A DNA stretch of 64,000 bases from Margaritispora aquatica (GCA_007644065.1 VJWN01000004.1:806001-870000), one strand, 5' to 3'. Shown: positions 1 to 13,357, counted from the stretch's first letter. Notes: generated from the letters alone by a model not told the origin. Translations and numbers: made by a program.

Positions 1-158
1 TACCAGTGGGTATACTTTACTTGCATTGTATGAAAACAAACACAGAGTGGATAAAGTGAGGCTATCCCCGTGCCACCTGCCTGAAAGAGGGTGACTGCCT
101 GATTCTTAGCTCCTTGACCTTTTTCACCAACGAACCATATTAGAACCGTCTTATCCCA

Positions 159-188
159 ATCTCAACATCTCAACATCTCAACATCTCA
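159..188. repeat. 8-bp tandem repeat in pyrimidine-rich leader
   Basis: The unit ATCTCAAC occurs three times and is followed by a partial copy. It lies in the CT-rich stretch just before the HD-domain gene (ATG at 251). Such pyrimidine-rich tracts are common around fungal transcription starts. A specific function cannot be claimed. Confidence 0.7.
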
Positions 189-250
189 TCCTCTCCAACC
201 CTCACTCCCACCACTCACTCCCATCATCACCCTCCCACCCGCTAGCAAAA

Positions 251-910
251 ATGACTTCCCAAACCGCCCTCATCGAGAAAGTCGTCGTCTACGTGAAGCA
301 ATACATGAGCGCCTTCGACGGCTCCCACGATTTCACGCACATCCTGCGCGTCGTGGCCCAATCCCACACCATCTATGACGAGCTCATGAGATCCAGCACG
401 CCTCCCTCGCCGCCCCTGGACCGCGACACCGTCACGCTGTGCGCGCTGCTCCACGACGTCGGCGACAGGAAGTACCTGCTGCCCGGCGAAGACGCGTCGA
501 CCATGGTGCTGAACCTGCTGGTGTCGTACGGCGCCGCCGCCGACTTCGCCGTGAAGGTCCAAACCATCTGCCTCGCCGTGTCGTATACCTCCGAGGTCAA
601 GGACCCGGGATACGTGACTGCGCTGATCGAGCGGTACCCCGAGCTGGCGGTCGTGCAGGACGCGGATCGCTTGGATGCCATTGGGGCCGTGGGCATTGGA
701 CGCGTGTTTTCGTATGGAGGCGCCAAGGCGAAGAGGGGCATGCAGGATTCGGTCGAGCATTTCGATGCGAAGCTTTTGAAGGTCGGGGAGTTGATGAAGA
801 CCGGGCCCGGGAGGAGGATGGCGGAGGAGAGGACGGAGAGGTTGAAGACCTTTAAGGGGTGGTGGGAGGAGGAGGCGGGGGCTAAGGAGGCGGGGATTGA
901 ATGGGCGTAG
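251..910 (+). CDS. HD-domain metal-dependent phosphohydrolase (YedJ/YpgQ-like)
   Basis: Single-exon gene of 219 aa. HD-superfamily signatures are visible in order: H26-D27 and H30 in the HDFTHILRV segment, the H68-D69 pair in ALLHDVGD, and the late aspartates D137 and D139 in VQDADRLDAIGA. These are the metal ligands of the family, whose YpgQ-like members hydrolyse phosphate esters or nucleotides. The substrate here cannot be told. There is no signal peptide or membrane segment, so it is probably cytosolic. The ATG follows an A-rich context (GCAAAAATG). The coding sequence is unusually GC-rich; it is C-rich at the 5' end and G-rich at the 3' end, unlike most other genes here. It converges on the isochorismatase gene. 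Confident in the fold, not in the reaction. Confidence 0.88.
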   Translation: MTSQTALIEKVVVYVKQYMSAFDGSHDFTHILRVVAQSHTIYDELMRSSTPPSPPLDRDTVTLCALLHDVGDRKYLLPGEDASTMVLNLLVSYGAAADFAVKVQTICLAVSYTSEVKDPGYVTALIERYPELAVVQDADRLDAIGAVGIGRVFSYGGAKAKRGMQDSVEHFDAKLLKVGELMKTGPGRRMAEERTERLKTFKGWWEEEAGAKEAGIEWA

Positions 911-1390
911 ATGAGATGACTTTGGCTGGATGGGACAGAGAGCGTGGTTGAAAAGTCTCGCTTGCAGTTGTATTGTTGTTTTGCTGTGGGAGTTATTGCG
1001 TATAGAAGTTCAACACTTGCGAGGGTTGTGATTCAAGCGAGACTGCTTGTATAATCAAAATTGGGACAAAAGGGAAGGCGAACAGATATGAATAAGAGAG
1101 TATGGACAAAAGATCTAATGAGAAATGATTATATCAGCGTTTGTTCCTGTGTCGAAATTTAAAATTTAAAATATCAGACGCTTAGAAACTGAGCAGATGA
1201 GATTGCCGATTTAAATGCAATTTGGAAATCCTGTTCGCAGAGAGTGCACTCATTTTGATTTAAGTACTCGAACCTGCATTCTTCTATCAAATATCAACTG
1301 CACTTGGCGAGTACATGTTCCAATTTCCACAATATGCCTCATTCACCACACATTCAAGCTTCCATCTATCATGAACCACCCTTCACCCAC
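911..1390. other. Convergent intergenic region
   Basis: AT-rich 480 bp between the 3' ends of the HD-domain gene (+) and the isochorismatase gene (-). It should hold both 3' UTRs. No ORF with recognisable similarity and no repeat is seen. Confidence 0.7.
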
Positions 1391-2065
1391 TTAAGCAGCA
1401 CGAACCAAACTCTCCCATTCCCCCAACACCTCCCCCGTCCTCCTAACTGTCGCAAACTCCCATAGACTCTCCACATTAACCTTATGTACCGTCTCGGCCT
1501 CACTCCACTCCGGCCCATCCCCCTTCTTCCACGCAGCCGTCGCATCCTCAATCAGCACCACCTCCCCCTTCCCCTTCTCATCCACATCACAAACCTTCAA
1601 GTTAGCCGCCATGCGGGTGGTAGTGCTGACGCAATGATCGGTGCTCAAGCCCATGATCCACAACTTGCCCGCCCTGCCGCCAAAGTGTCCACGCAGCACC
1701 GCCTCGAGATCCGTGCCAATGAAGCCCGAGTTGACGGACTTGGTGATGACGAGCTCAGAGGGCAGGGGCGCCGCGAAGGTTTGGATCGCGAAGCCTGGGT
1801 TGGAGGGGTGCAGTGGGGAGGTAGGGGAGAGCGAGGCGTGGGTTATGTGGATTATTTTGTGGAGTGGTGGGTTGGTGGTTGAGGTGGATGAGACGAGTGA
1901 GCGGTATTGCGAAAGGAGAAGAGAGGCGTTGCTTTCGAATGATGGGTTACTGCGTGAGGGGCCCCAGAAGGTGAGGTTTGGTGCTTGGAACCCCTTTTGG
2001 ATGTCGATGAGGAGGAGAACTGTTGGTTGCGATTGTGAATGTGGTTGGGTGGTTGAATGAGCCAT
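1391..2065 (-). CDS. Isochorismatase/nicotinamidase-family cysteine hydrolase
   Basis: Single-exon gene of 224 aa from the ATG at 2065. The frame stays open upstream to a TTG, but ATG at 2065 is the first ATG. The classic Asp-Lys-Cys triad is visible: D21 in LLLIDIQKGF, K109 in ELVITKSVNSGF and C145 in GLSTDHCVSTTTRMA. The cis-peptide-type G-L-S/T segment before the nucleophile is typical of this alpha/beta fold. Members hydrolyse isochorismate, nicotinamide or related amides; the substrate cannot be assigned from sequence alone. No signal peptide is seen. Like the HD gene it is GC-rich, C-rich at its own 5' end and G-rich near its 3' end. Confidence 0.9.
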   Translation of the reverse strand: MAHSTTQPHSQSQPTVLLLIDIQKGFQAPNLTFWGPSRSNPSFESNASLLLSQYRSLVSSTSTTNPPLHKIIHITHASLSPTSPLHPSNPGFAIQTFAAPLPSELVITKSVNSGFIGTDLEAVLRGHFGGRAGKLWIMGLSTDHCVSTTTRMAANLKVCDVDEKGKGEVVLIEDATAAWKKGDGPEWSEAETVHKVNVESLWEFATVRRTGEVLGEWESLVRAA

Positions 2066-2558
2066 TGTGTGGTGATTTACCAATGGGACAGAAAGCTAGA
2101 ATAACGTAGAACTTGTTCAAAGCGTGAGATAGAGGATATCTTCAAGTGACGGAAATGATGAAGATGAGTAAGATGGTAAAAATGATTAGACATATGTGAT
2201 GAAAGAAACAGGCTAATCGTTGGAAGTGAGGCATTTATACAAAATATAGTAGATGCTACGATGACAAACCAACTAGATGCCATCCAAAGGGCGTAAAATC
2301 ACGTGGAGAGTTCTGGATTTGCTTTGGGCCAACTTGATGAGAAAGATCCAGGAAGATACTATCTTTGGGTATTTTTCCTTTGCATAATTTTCTACTTGCT
2401 TATGTAGCCAATGTGGAGCCAGATGCCTGCCGCTAATACGCATGAGCTTTATCGTACAGAATTCGTGATGTCGTTAATCTTTTGTTTCGTGCTCAATCAA
2501 ACATGCAAAGCTTATTTAAGCCTCAGCATATAATTTGTGTCATCTCATGAAATATCGT
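2066..2558. other. Promoter of isochorismatase gene and 3' flank of MRE11
   Basis: About 490 bp between two minus-strand genes. It should carry the promoter and leader of the isochorismatase-like gene (near side) and the MRE11 terminator. No clear TATA box and no convincing small ORF is seen. Confidence 0.6.
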
Positions 2559-4808
2559 TCATCGTCGTCTTGAAGGTGCTGCCATGGGCTGAAATGCGTC
2601 TTCATCTGATATCTCATCATCGCTCAATTCTAATGTTTGAGTTTTCGCTTGCGATTGCGAGAAGTTCAACTGCGTTTGTCGTCCCTTCGCAGCAGCAGCT
2701 CTCTTAGGTTGTGCCTTCGCCGCTGGTGGGGAATCAATCATGACAACATCATCATCCTCATCGTCGCTTGGTTCCGCCACCTTCTTACGACCGCGCGCAG
2801 GTGTCTTTGCTGGTGCCTTGGGCTTTGCTGGAGCTTTGGGTTTCGCAGGAGCTCTCTTTGCTGGTGCTTTCTTTGCAGGAACCTTTTTGGCGGTACCGGA
2901 AATGACTGAAGCATCGTCGTCGTCGTCGCTCAATGCGACGGCTTTCTTGCCTCGCTTTGCAGCTGGTGCTGGTGTAGCTTCATCCTCATCTGCACTGACT
3001 AGTTCATAGGCTAAGTTGCTGTCCGCCCAAGGGCCGTCGCAATCAGAATCCCAGTTGTCGGGCTTGGGTTTCAAAATGCCAGTCTTCCTTGATAGCTTCA
3101 GAATACCATCGGCAAACAGTTTCTCCTGCTGCGTCCGAAGTCGCTCAATGGCAGGGTCCAAGTCCTCTTCGTCTGTATCTCGAGCCAGAAGATCTCTGAC
3201 TTGAACACTGAGACTCTCATTGACAAACGTTTCCACAGCATGCTTATCATCCTTATCCACAAATTGAGTAACAGCATCACCGAATGGCGCTTGTGGTAGG
3301 ATCTTGAGAGACTGTGCTGTCAAGAATTCATGTACAAGCTTGCCAACCTTGATATTGTCCGAAGTCATCTCATCAAATATTGCTGCATCGGGCATGTCTT
3401 TGTCGTGTTTGTCTTTTCCTAGAGGAATGTTAGCCATTCATCACAGAGCTAAACAATGAATCAAATTACTTGGACCGACAGTCTTCTTTCGGTAGAAAAC
3501 TACAACATCGTTGACATTCGCGACTTTACCAACGAATCGATTGGAGAATCGTTGAGGGTTTTCACACTCAAATTTCCCGCCGTCTGGTGCTGTGTATTCG
3601 ACTTTTAATCTTACAAGAGGTAAAGGAATATCCTCTGGTTCCACAGACTCATCTTGGATTGAAATCCAATCGTCCGTAGCCTCCTTGATAAGATCGAAAA
3701 CTATACCCTCAAGAATTTTTGTGAGTTTTGACCGATTTTCCTTTAGATGTGGCAAAGCCTTGAATCGTTTATCATTTGCGAGCACTAAGTCTTTGGTAAT
3801 GAAGGGTCTGACAGACTTAATTCGGTGCTTTTCTACCTCGAACTTCTTTCCAGTGATGCTGACAATTGCAACATGCTTTGGCACAGCTTCACCGGGGACC
3901 AAGGATGTCGCCACCGATGACCCTGGCTGCATGACATGGAAATTCATCTCGGGGTTGAGTTTAGGATCAATCAAGCATTCATGCTCATGACCCCAGACGA
4001 CAAGATCCAGAAATTCTGGGAGAAAGTTTTCAGGGAGATAATTGGTCTCTGAATGTGCATGGTGATTTTGGTGGACTGCCATCAAGTTGAACCATTCCTT
4101 CTTTTGCTGGCCAGGGCTAAAGAACTTGACATTACCATCTCTGAAAGTTCGGAAAAGTCTTTCATCTCTCACATTACTCAGCCCATACAAAGCTAGCTTT
4201 GTCTGACCCTTTTGCAGCAGACACGGCTTGACTTCGATCTTGTCAGATTCTGGAATTCGTCCATAATAGTTGAGTAATCCTGAAACCTGGAGGAGATCAA
4301 GGGAACAGAAGTGCCCATCACCAGTAGGGTCATCATGGTTGCCGTGGATAGAGAAAACAGGAATAGCAACATTGATATCCGGATCTTCGTAGTTGACATG
4401 GTTAAAGGCGCCATCAAAGATGTCGTTGGCGTCACTAAGCCACTCCAATTCACAGGGCTTCTCTCCAAGGCAGTTCTTCCGTAATGATCGCATGACCTGA
4501 TAAAGTGACTTCCGAGATGGCTTGTTGTCATGAAATAGATCACCCGCAAGTAGTATCATGTCAACCTAAACATGTTAGAAAATCATTCAACAGGCAAAAT
4601 ATCACGCTTACATCTTGACTTTTGCCAAGTTGCATAACTTCATCGAAGCTCTTCCAACTATCGTCTTTCCGGATAGGATCTCGCTCTTCATAACCAACAT
4701 GACTGTCAGTTGCAACCAAGATCCTGATCGTATCGGCTCCTATAGATGTTCAGTTGGTACAACAAGACTATTGTAGTGATATGCAAACAGACCTGAATGC
4801 TGAGGCAT
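2559..4808 (-). CDS. MRE11: Double-strand break repair nuclease Mre11
   Basis: Four exons on the minus strand: 4808-4793, 4739-4612, 4565-3470 and 3418-2559, giving 699 aa. This is the nuclease of the MRN/MRX complex (with Rad50 and Nbs1/Xrs2), which processes DNA ends for recombination, meiosis and telomere upkeep in the nucleus. Phosphoesterase motifs are plain: ATDSHVG (D17, H19), AGDLFHDN (D57), a GNHDDP motif and VVWGHEHE. The first exon is only 16 nt and encodes MPQHS plus one base. The C-terminal tail (about residues 590-625) has repeated PAK/KAP units followed by acidic and GR-rich patches, which resemble DNA-binding tails of other Mre11 proteins. It shares a 296-bp divergent promoter with RSM19. 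Confidence 0.96.
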
Positions 4809-5104
4809 CCTTCGTTTTCTCGTCACGGCCACAGATTTCCCGGAATATACTTTCGGAAGGTTAATTAATTTGCCCGGAATTTCTAAGAGACGCGTACAAG
4901 AGCACGATAATTGCGTCAAACCTCGAAATATCACGTTGACATGGAATTTAATAAAGAGGATTGGAAACGCAGCCTTCTGGAAGACGCGCCTATTTACCGA
5001 ACGGGTCTAATCCCTGTCGTTTATTTTTGGGGCCAAGACCAGCTTGAACCTCATCATTGAGAACCGATTGTTAATTGACAAAGTGCATTTGGCAACAGTA
5101 AAAG
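4809..5104. promoter_or_regulatory. Bidirectional promoter MRE11/RSM19
   Basis: The 296 bp between the start codons of MRE11 (-) and RSM19 (+) must contain both promoters and leaders. No TATA box is obvious, as expected for housekeeping genes. The shared-promoter role is inferred from gene orientation and spacing. Confidence 0.7.
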
Positions 5105-5542
5105 ATGAATTGTACACGAAGGCTTCTTGCACGTTCCGTTTGGAAAGGTACGATTTACCATATGCGCTATGTATCAATACTGACGTTCAACCAGGACCAA
5201 ACATTGTGCCGTAAGAGACTTCCTCTCATTCACATCGAACCACCTCTCATCATGTTTGCAGGTTACCCATCGTAGCAGTCGCCCCAGGCCAGAAGTCTCC
5301 TCCTGTCAAGACGCAAGCACGATCTGCGACAATTCTGCCGAGTTTCGTTGGATTGATCTTCCAGGTGCACAATGGAAAGATTTACCACGATGTACAGATA
5401 AAAGAAGATATGGTTGGGCATAAATTAGGAGAATTCTCGCCGTAAGCTAATCCAAGATTTTGGGAGAGTCTTCAATCAATGATGCTAAACATAAAACAGG
5501 ACGAGAAAACGTTTCTCCTACAAGCAGAGCAAGAACAAATAG
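5105..5542 (+). CDS. RSM19: Mitochondrial 37S ribosomal protein S19 (Rsm19)
   Basis: Four small exons: 5105-5147, 5195-5210, 5262-5441 and 5500-5542, giving 93 aa. All joins are GT-AG and keep the frame. The joined protein shows uS19 hallmarks: ARSVWKGPNIVPLP near the N-terminus, [20 protein letters not shown] in the middle, and [16 protein letters not shown] at the end. uS19 sits in the head of the small ribosomal subunit. The short basic N-terminus ([14 protein letters not shown]) fits a mitochondrial form, as does the family length of about 90 aa. Exon 2 is a 16-nt micro-exon, so simple gene finders can miss this gene. It is head-to-head with MRE11. Confidence 0.93.
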
Positions 5543-6105
5543 ACATGTATGATATTGGATGGCGTTCGGATTGGTCGCATAGGGGCTTGGGACCTCAGTG
5601 TATTGTACGCAGAACGTGGCACACAGCTTTACACATCCTCTACCGGATGCATGTGGCAATGACAGCTTTTTCAATCTTCAAAGAATCAATACATGGTGGA
5701 AAAGAAGATCAGTCTTAAGACTTGGTCGTCCTGAGCTTGTGACAGACCAAGCAGTGGAGCTGGAGCTCTACATTCAGAGTAAGCAATCATGGGAGTTATT
5801 ACATAATGCGAGAACGCCTTAGTATTTTGCTTGTGATCAAGTCTGCTAGGATCCTAGATTACGTGGATATAAAATGATAAAAATATTGTATTTAAAGAGT
5901 CTTCAGACAAGGCAGAATCTGTTCATGCTAGCGGATTAATGCTCATCTCAGATTTGGTCGAGTACCGCCTTCAATCATTTTGTAATTCCCATATTGCACA
6001 TGCAATATATCGATGTCATGTCATTACCATAAACGCCACCTTGAACGCCAGTCTAATCATCCTCATAACCCATAGATCCGTGTCAATCATGTATGCCAAC
6101 GTCTT
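5543..6105. other. Convergent intergenic region RSM19/TAF10
   Basis: 560 bp between two convergent 3' ends. It contains AT-rich stretches suitable for polyadenylation of both genes. No further coding signal was found. Confidence 0.6.
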
Positions 6106-6743
6106 TCACCTGTAAAATTCTCCCCGCTTGACATTAACTCCGTATTCGCCAACAGCCATTCCCAAGTCTTCCATGGTAAGAACTGTGCGATTTTGACTAC
6201 CACCTTGACCACCACCTCCGTATCCAGGGCGTTGAATGCCAAGAGGACCACCTCGGCCTGCTTGCTCTTTGCTTCCAGGTGCAGCAGCTGGCTGGCCAGG
6301 GACAGGAAATCCTGCGGCAGCTCCAAGATTACCCATTGGATTATTTGCGTTCGAAGAATTCGAAGATCGAATTCGTGAATATTGATAAGCATCCGCAGCA
6401 ATATCTGCGATGAATTTCTGGGTTGCGAGAGCAAGAAGGCGAGCAAGTCGTGGGTCTGTTTGAGGTGGTGGGGGGAGTCCAGCTTTCGTAAGGTAGTAGT
6501 TTGTGACAGCATCAGGAATCTGGAACGGCATCAGAATTGCACCATGGTGACTGAACAAAAGCCTTTTTAACTTACTATGGGTGCGTAGTCGTCCATCTTC
6601 GAAAGAAACTCTTTGAGGGATGCATCTTTTCGCGTTATTGGTAATTTGGGTTCCGTCGCTGGCGCAAGTGGATCAACTTCCTCATTCTCAGCACTGACTG
6701 GTAGTAGATCCTTTGAAGGATCAGGCGAATCTTTAGTTGCCAT
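6106..6743 (-). CDS. TAF10: TFIID/SAGA subunit TAF10
   Basis: Two exons on the minus strand, 6743-6576 and 6519-6106, giving 193 aa. TAF10 is a histone-fold subunit shared by TFIID and SAGA and acts in RNA polymerase II initiation. The conserved core begins at the end of exon 1 ([14 protein letters not shown]) and continues in exon 2 with [15 protein letters not shown], then [20 protein letters not shown]. The C-terminus [20 protein letters not shown] is also diagnostic. A Gly/Gln/Pro-rich linker sits between the helices, common in fungal TAF10. The ATG at 6743 follows a stop-containing leader, and the acidic/Pro N-terminus looks disordered. It is divergent from PRP43. Confidence 0.95.
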
Positions 6744-6976
6744 TGTGTTTAGACTCAAATCAACTTGTGGAAAGTTTACAAATGCTGTAAATGTATTCAA
6801 CGGCAAGGTACATAGGTAGATATGGTGGACGCGATCGAGGGCACTGCACTGCATGGATGCCTGAGGCGACAATCGACAGCCTAGATATTTTTTTGTGATC
6901 TCAGCCTTGCATCCGCATTATTTTCAACCACTTTGCCATTTTTTGTAAACAGTTCCCTACAGTGGAATATAACATA
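6744..6976. promoter_or_regulatory. Bidirectional promoter TAF10/PRP43
   Basis: 233 bp separate the ATGs of TAF10 (-) and PRP43 (+). Both are essential nuclear RNA/transcription genes. No canonical TATA box is visible. The role is inferred from orientation. Confidence 0.7.
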
Positions 6977-9365
<2,389 letters not shown>

Positions 9366-12300
9366 TCTGTTGAACCCATCGTTGTCTATCCATGTAAATT
9401 CATGCCTTTTAGCAGTTCTACCGCCCTGTTGTCTGGACTTATTGTTCGATGCGTTTGATATATCGTACATGGGAAAGGATACAATGGTTGTTTTTTCAAC
9501 ATGGGCCTTTTTTGCGTAGACTAAACCAGGAGCAGAATATCCAAGGATCAATCTGTATGGTAGTTTGGTCTGAGCGCCTCAGTGACGAGCTGGGAGTTGT
9601 CGAGAGAAAAAATATACCCTGACATGCCGGCACTGAAAGCTTCGACTCTTGCATTGTGTAGGTCATATTGATTTTCAGGGACGAGGATTCTAAGTTCTTA
9701 TTTTGACCATTAAACTTCTCGGATACCGTCCAGGGCGTTCCCCGTTGCAGATGCGGAAAGTGATAATGTTGTGAAACCCGAGGTGTTGGCCGCCTCTTTC
9801 TTCGAGATCAAGATCGGTCGCCATTTTCAGCCATCAAAGGAGTTGCGTCACGTCTCACAATACGCCGTACTTCTGCATAAGTAGCTTGGTGGCATACCAA
9901 ATACCGTCTTGCAATTCAACAGCTTAGATGTACACAGATCATGAAGATGATATCGAGCTCCAATATAGCAATAAGTCAAAATGTGACATGTCGATTTCAG
10001 TGAGTTCTACTGGCTGATATGCATTGCAGAATTTCACTGTTCTTCTAGATGCAAGGATTGTTAACACCACACCCCTTGACATCGAACAGGCGTCACATTC
10101 TCCTTTTGATGTTGGTCGCCCTTTCGTTTTTCCGGTGGATGACGCGGTGTTTTGAAGCAAGAGGGTGTGGTTACCAAACACCAACGAAGCAGGCCAAAAA
10201 TCTAGCCGATGTAGAACCACCGAGTCTCGTAAAAATATAAGGGAAAATTCTCCACGATCTTCTTTTTGTATAATTTCTCTCGATGTGTATAACATCTGAG
10301 CACATCCCAAAGCGTTATTGTGATATTCCATTCAGCTTTATTTCTTCGGGAACGAATTTTGATACCTTCATTCCACTGGATAAGTGTATCCGAAACTAGT
10401 TGGTTTCCAGACACACTTCTTCCTCAAAGGCTTTTTTTTACAGTCTCCACTACTCAGATTATCAGCTAGCTTTTCGATTCAAGCTCCTCCTCAAACTCTC
10501 GCAACGTAATTCCGTGCCAATAGCATATAGGTAACTTAACACCCCCCACATATACCACCACGAGCTCCCATACTCCCACAACTTCTGGAGACTACCAGCC
10601 GCTTGCTACACAGCATGTCATCTGCAGCGGTTCCGGGTATTCGGTGACACAACAGGACTTTCCATGATTCTCGATCGCATTTTGGTGGATGTTGAGTCCT
10701 TGAAATGGGGTATTAGGGTAGCATTTCAGTCTGGCGAAAATGCACATCTGACGGCAGGTAGCTCAAGGCCCCATCGACGATAGGGCTAGAAGCATTCGAT
10801 GATAAAAAATTGGCTGCCGCGAGTGAGGCTCTTAGTACATTTGTTCTTCTCGTCGTCACTGATACATTGAGCCCTAAGACCGGGAGATGGGCAATTTATG
10901 AGACATTAGAACATGGATTTCGACGGTTGAAATTCACCATCTTGCTTCTTCAGCGCTGTGTAACAATTTGAGGGCACTCAAGCAGTCTTATATTCTTTTT
11001 CTCGAGCCTGCCATTTGTGCTCGGTCGTCAATACAATTTTTGAAAACGTCAAAGACACGCAGTGCGCATTAGCAGCGGCCCGCTCCTAGCTACCGCTTCT
11101 CCAACGGTGGCCATGCCGGCCAGGGCGCTCTTCTCAAGCATCCATTCCACATCCCACGTTTTCCACATTATTTCTTCCAGCACGATACCGAAGAAGCCTG
11201 GATACGGCCCGAGCGCCACCTTCCATCTTGTGCCAGTCAGTGAAGAAGCTGCCGAAGCTTGTGAAAGCAACTTGAAGCAATCTGTCAATATCGATTGTCC
11301 AACCCAGTTACGAGGCGTTTTCCCGCCTCGGGGACCTTCTAATGAACTCCATGGAAACGACCCTATTGGCCCAAATATGAAATAACATCGCCGATGCGGT
11401 GAGAAATTCCAATTGAAGGCAGCAGTCGTTGCAGCTTAACTGGAAAATTGATGAGAATCGACATCGAAAGCTCTTCATCTCGATCTTTGTTTACCCTGTC
11501 ATCCTGTTACGAAACGCCGGAACGAACATGTCGGTGCACCTGAAGAATGGGACCAAGAATCTAGGATGCACTGACACCAGCCGTCAGAAACGTCCGCACG
11601 TGGGAAAACCGGGGGACTTGGACGTGCGTGAGTTGAGGTGGATCCCTACTAGTTGCGCTCAGTGTTGAGCTGCTGATGGGAAAACTCGAAGAACGGAAGA
11701 ACAATCTATACGGAGCAGGGGAAGTTGGAATTTCCTAGGGTAGGGCTCGGTCGGACCATGCTGCACCGCAGGAGTTCTCCAACCACAAGGGAGAAAATGA
11801 TGGTACCTATCAGGGTTTCGAAACACAAAAGACACAAGAGCCGTTTTCTTACAACTGGATCCGAGAAGTTTGATGATTTGGCATTGCCTTCCGAGCAATC
11901 TCGAGCCATCAAGGTTTCTAAGAACTGCAAAGGCGAGCTTTATGAACTCCTCGGGTCCGAAGTCAGGACAAAATCGGAGACGAAAGCTGGGTGATGAGTG
12001 TTCATTTGTGTTTCTCAAATTGGCCCCATTTTGATACTTCGAATTGTGGTCCGATGTCACTCTGTTCCAGAGTTTCGAAGACCATGGGTTCAGCAAGGCT
12101 TGCCTTCCAAAGACGCCATCAAACGCCATAAACCCGTTTGTGGATGGCGTGGGCTGGGTGGGTTTGGTGGGTACGTGGGTGTGCTTCCCCTGCACAAAAT
12201 GATAAGGTTCTGCACGAAGCTCCATCTGAGAATACTGTACAGCTAACCTACCTTACCTCCCACTAAAGTGTACAACGTACAATTACACAACAGAAGCAAT

Positions 12301-12891
12301 GCCATGCGGTGCTAAGAATGGATGTGGGGAAAATTGGTGGCATCATTTCATCACTTGTCATGTTAAGGCTCGAGTACATGAGCTCTTAGCAATGAAAGTC
12401 AAGTCATCATGCCGGTGTCTGCTCATCTGCTGATAGTGTTCGTGAATGCAGTGCCGCATTGCAGCTTGCAGCAGGCATTAAAAAAATTATTGCAATCTTT
12501 GAGCTTCTTCGAAACCGTTCCCAAGCTGGAGCATGTCCCGGTAGTAAATTAAGCGAAATGCGGCCTTCTCGGATCATCTCATCCAGTGATTTTATGGAGG
12601 ATAAACCAGTAAAATCCAGTCCAGCCCGTCTAATGAACGGGGATCTTGTGCAAGCATGGGCGAGGTGGAATCGGGGTAAATACAGTATATATATCCTGGC
12701 CTTCGATCTCTTTTCTTTTTCTTGAATTTCAAGGTCCTTCCTTCGGCCTCTTTCTACGCTCTGTGTTGCCAATCAAAGCTCCTCGTTTCCTGAGAGTCAA
12801 AATCATCCTTAGTCTTCTATCTCTATATCACTTCCGCGCCTCCCCGCGTGGATCTAAACGCTTTACTGCCAGCGGGTAGTAGTCCATCATC
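9366..12891. other. Long intergenic region
   Basis: About 3.5 kb between PRP43 and the 137-aa orphan gene. No ORF with family similarity or consistent splice structure was found. The first ~200 bp is PRP43 3' flank. A CACGTG palindrome (bHLH-type E-box) lies at 11597-11602. The last ~250 bp has a TATA box and a pyrimidine-rich leader for the downstream gene. The rest is mixed-composition sequence with no visible repeat or transposon end. Confidence 0.6.
12686..12694 (+). promoter_or_regulatory. TATA box of the 137-aa orphan gene
   Basis: A clean alternating TATATATAT lies about 200 bp before the ATG at 12892. It is followed by a CT-rich tract (12700-12735) that could mark the transcription start. 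A strong TATA box plus a large upstream region suggests a regulated gene. Confidence 0.6.
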
Positions 12892-13357
12892 ATGAGTGGT
12901 TCTGGAGGTTATTACAAGTACCGGTGTAAGTACTGGTTGACATACAACTGTGGAAATTGGGTTTGGGTTAACAATGCGCCATGCGCGAATTGCCTCGTAA
13001 GTATCCCGTTATACTCTCCCCCCACATCAAAATACTAATTGAATGTAGGCGGAGGGTCGGGATTCAGAGGCTATGATGGCCAGTCCCTTCCGTCTTTCGC
13101 GGGAAGTATATGTTCCTCAGTTCGAAAACGGACTCCTCCATTACTCAGTTATGGAGATTGTTGCCGCCAGCGACGCTGACAGCGGATGGGCCATCAAGGA
13201 TCTGCTGGACCAGCCATTTTCAACCGTCTCCGAGCCATCAGTGATGACTGGCATATCAGCAATGCATCGAATGGGCACACAACGAATGTCTAAGAATGGA
13301 TACCAACTTCACACCGAAAGGGAAAGTTGGAGTGGAGGCAGTGCTAGCATGGACTAG
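12892..13357 (+). CDS. Small cysteine-motif orphan protein
   Basis: Two exons, 12892-12996 and 13049-13357, giving 137 aa. Exon 1 encodes a compact aromatic and cysteine-rich segment: YYKYRCKYW, then YNCGNWVWVNNAPCANCL. Its cysteines are at 12, 20, 31 and 34 (C-x7-C-x10-C-x2-C). The intron falls just after the C-x2-C, and exon 2 continues with AEGRDSE and a Ser/Met-rich tail. There is no signal peptide, so an intracellular, possibly metal-binding, protein is more likely than a secreted one. I recall similar short fungal proteins without assigned function but cannot name a family. The splice is well supported, since the frame is open on both sides and the branch site is TACTAAT. Confidence 0.75.

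Noticed and set aside
242..760. 172-aa open frame on the minus strand over the HD-domain gene
   Set aside because: Antisense shadow caused by high GC; the plus-strand protein has full HD motifs.
11659..12225. 188-aa minus-strand frame in the 9.4-12.9 kb gap
   Set aside because: No family motif, no leader or splice context, and composition looks random. The plus strand has competing frames.
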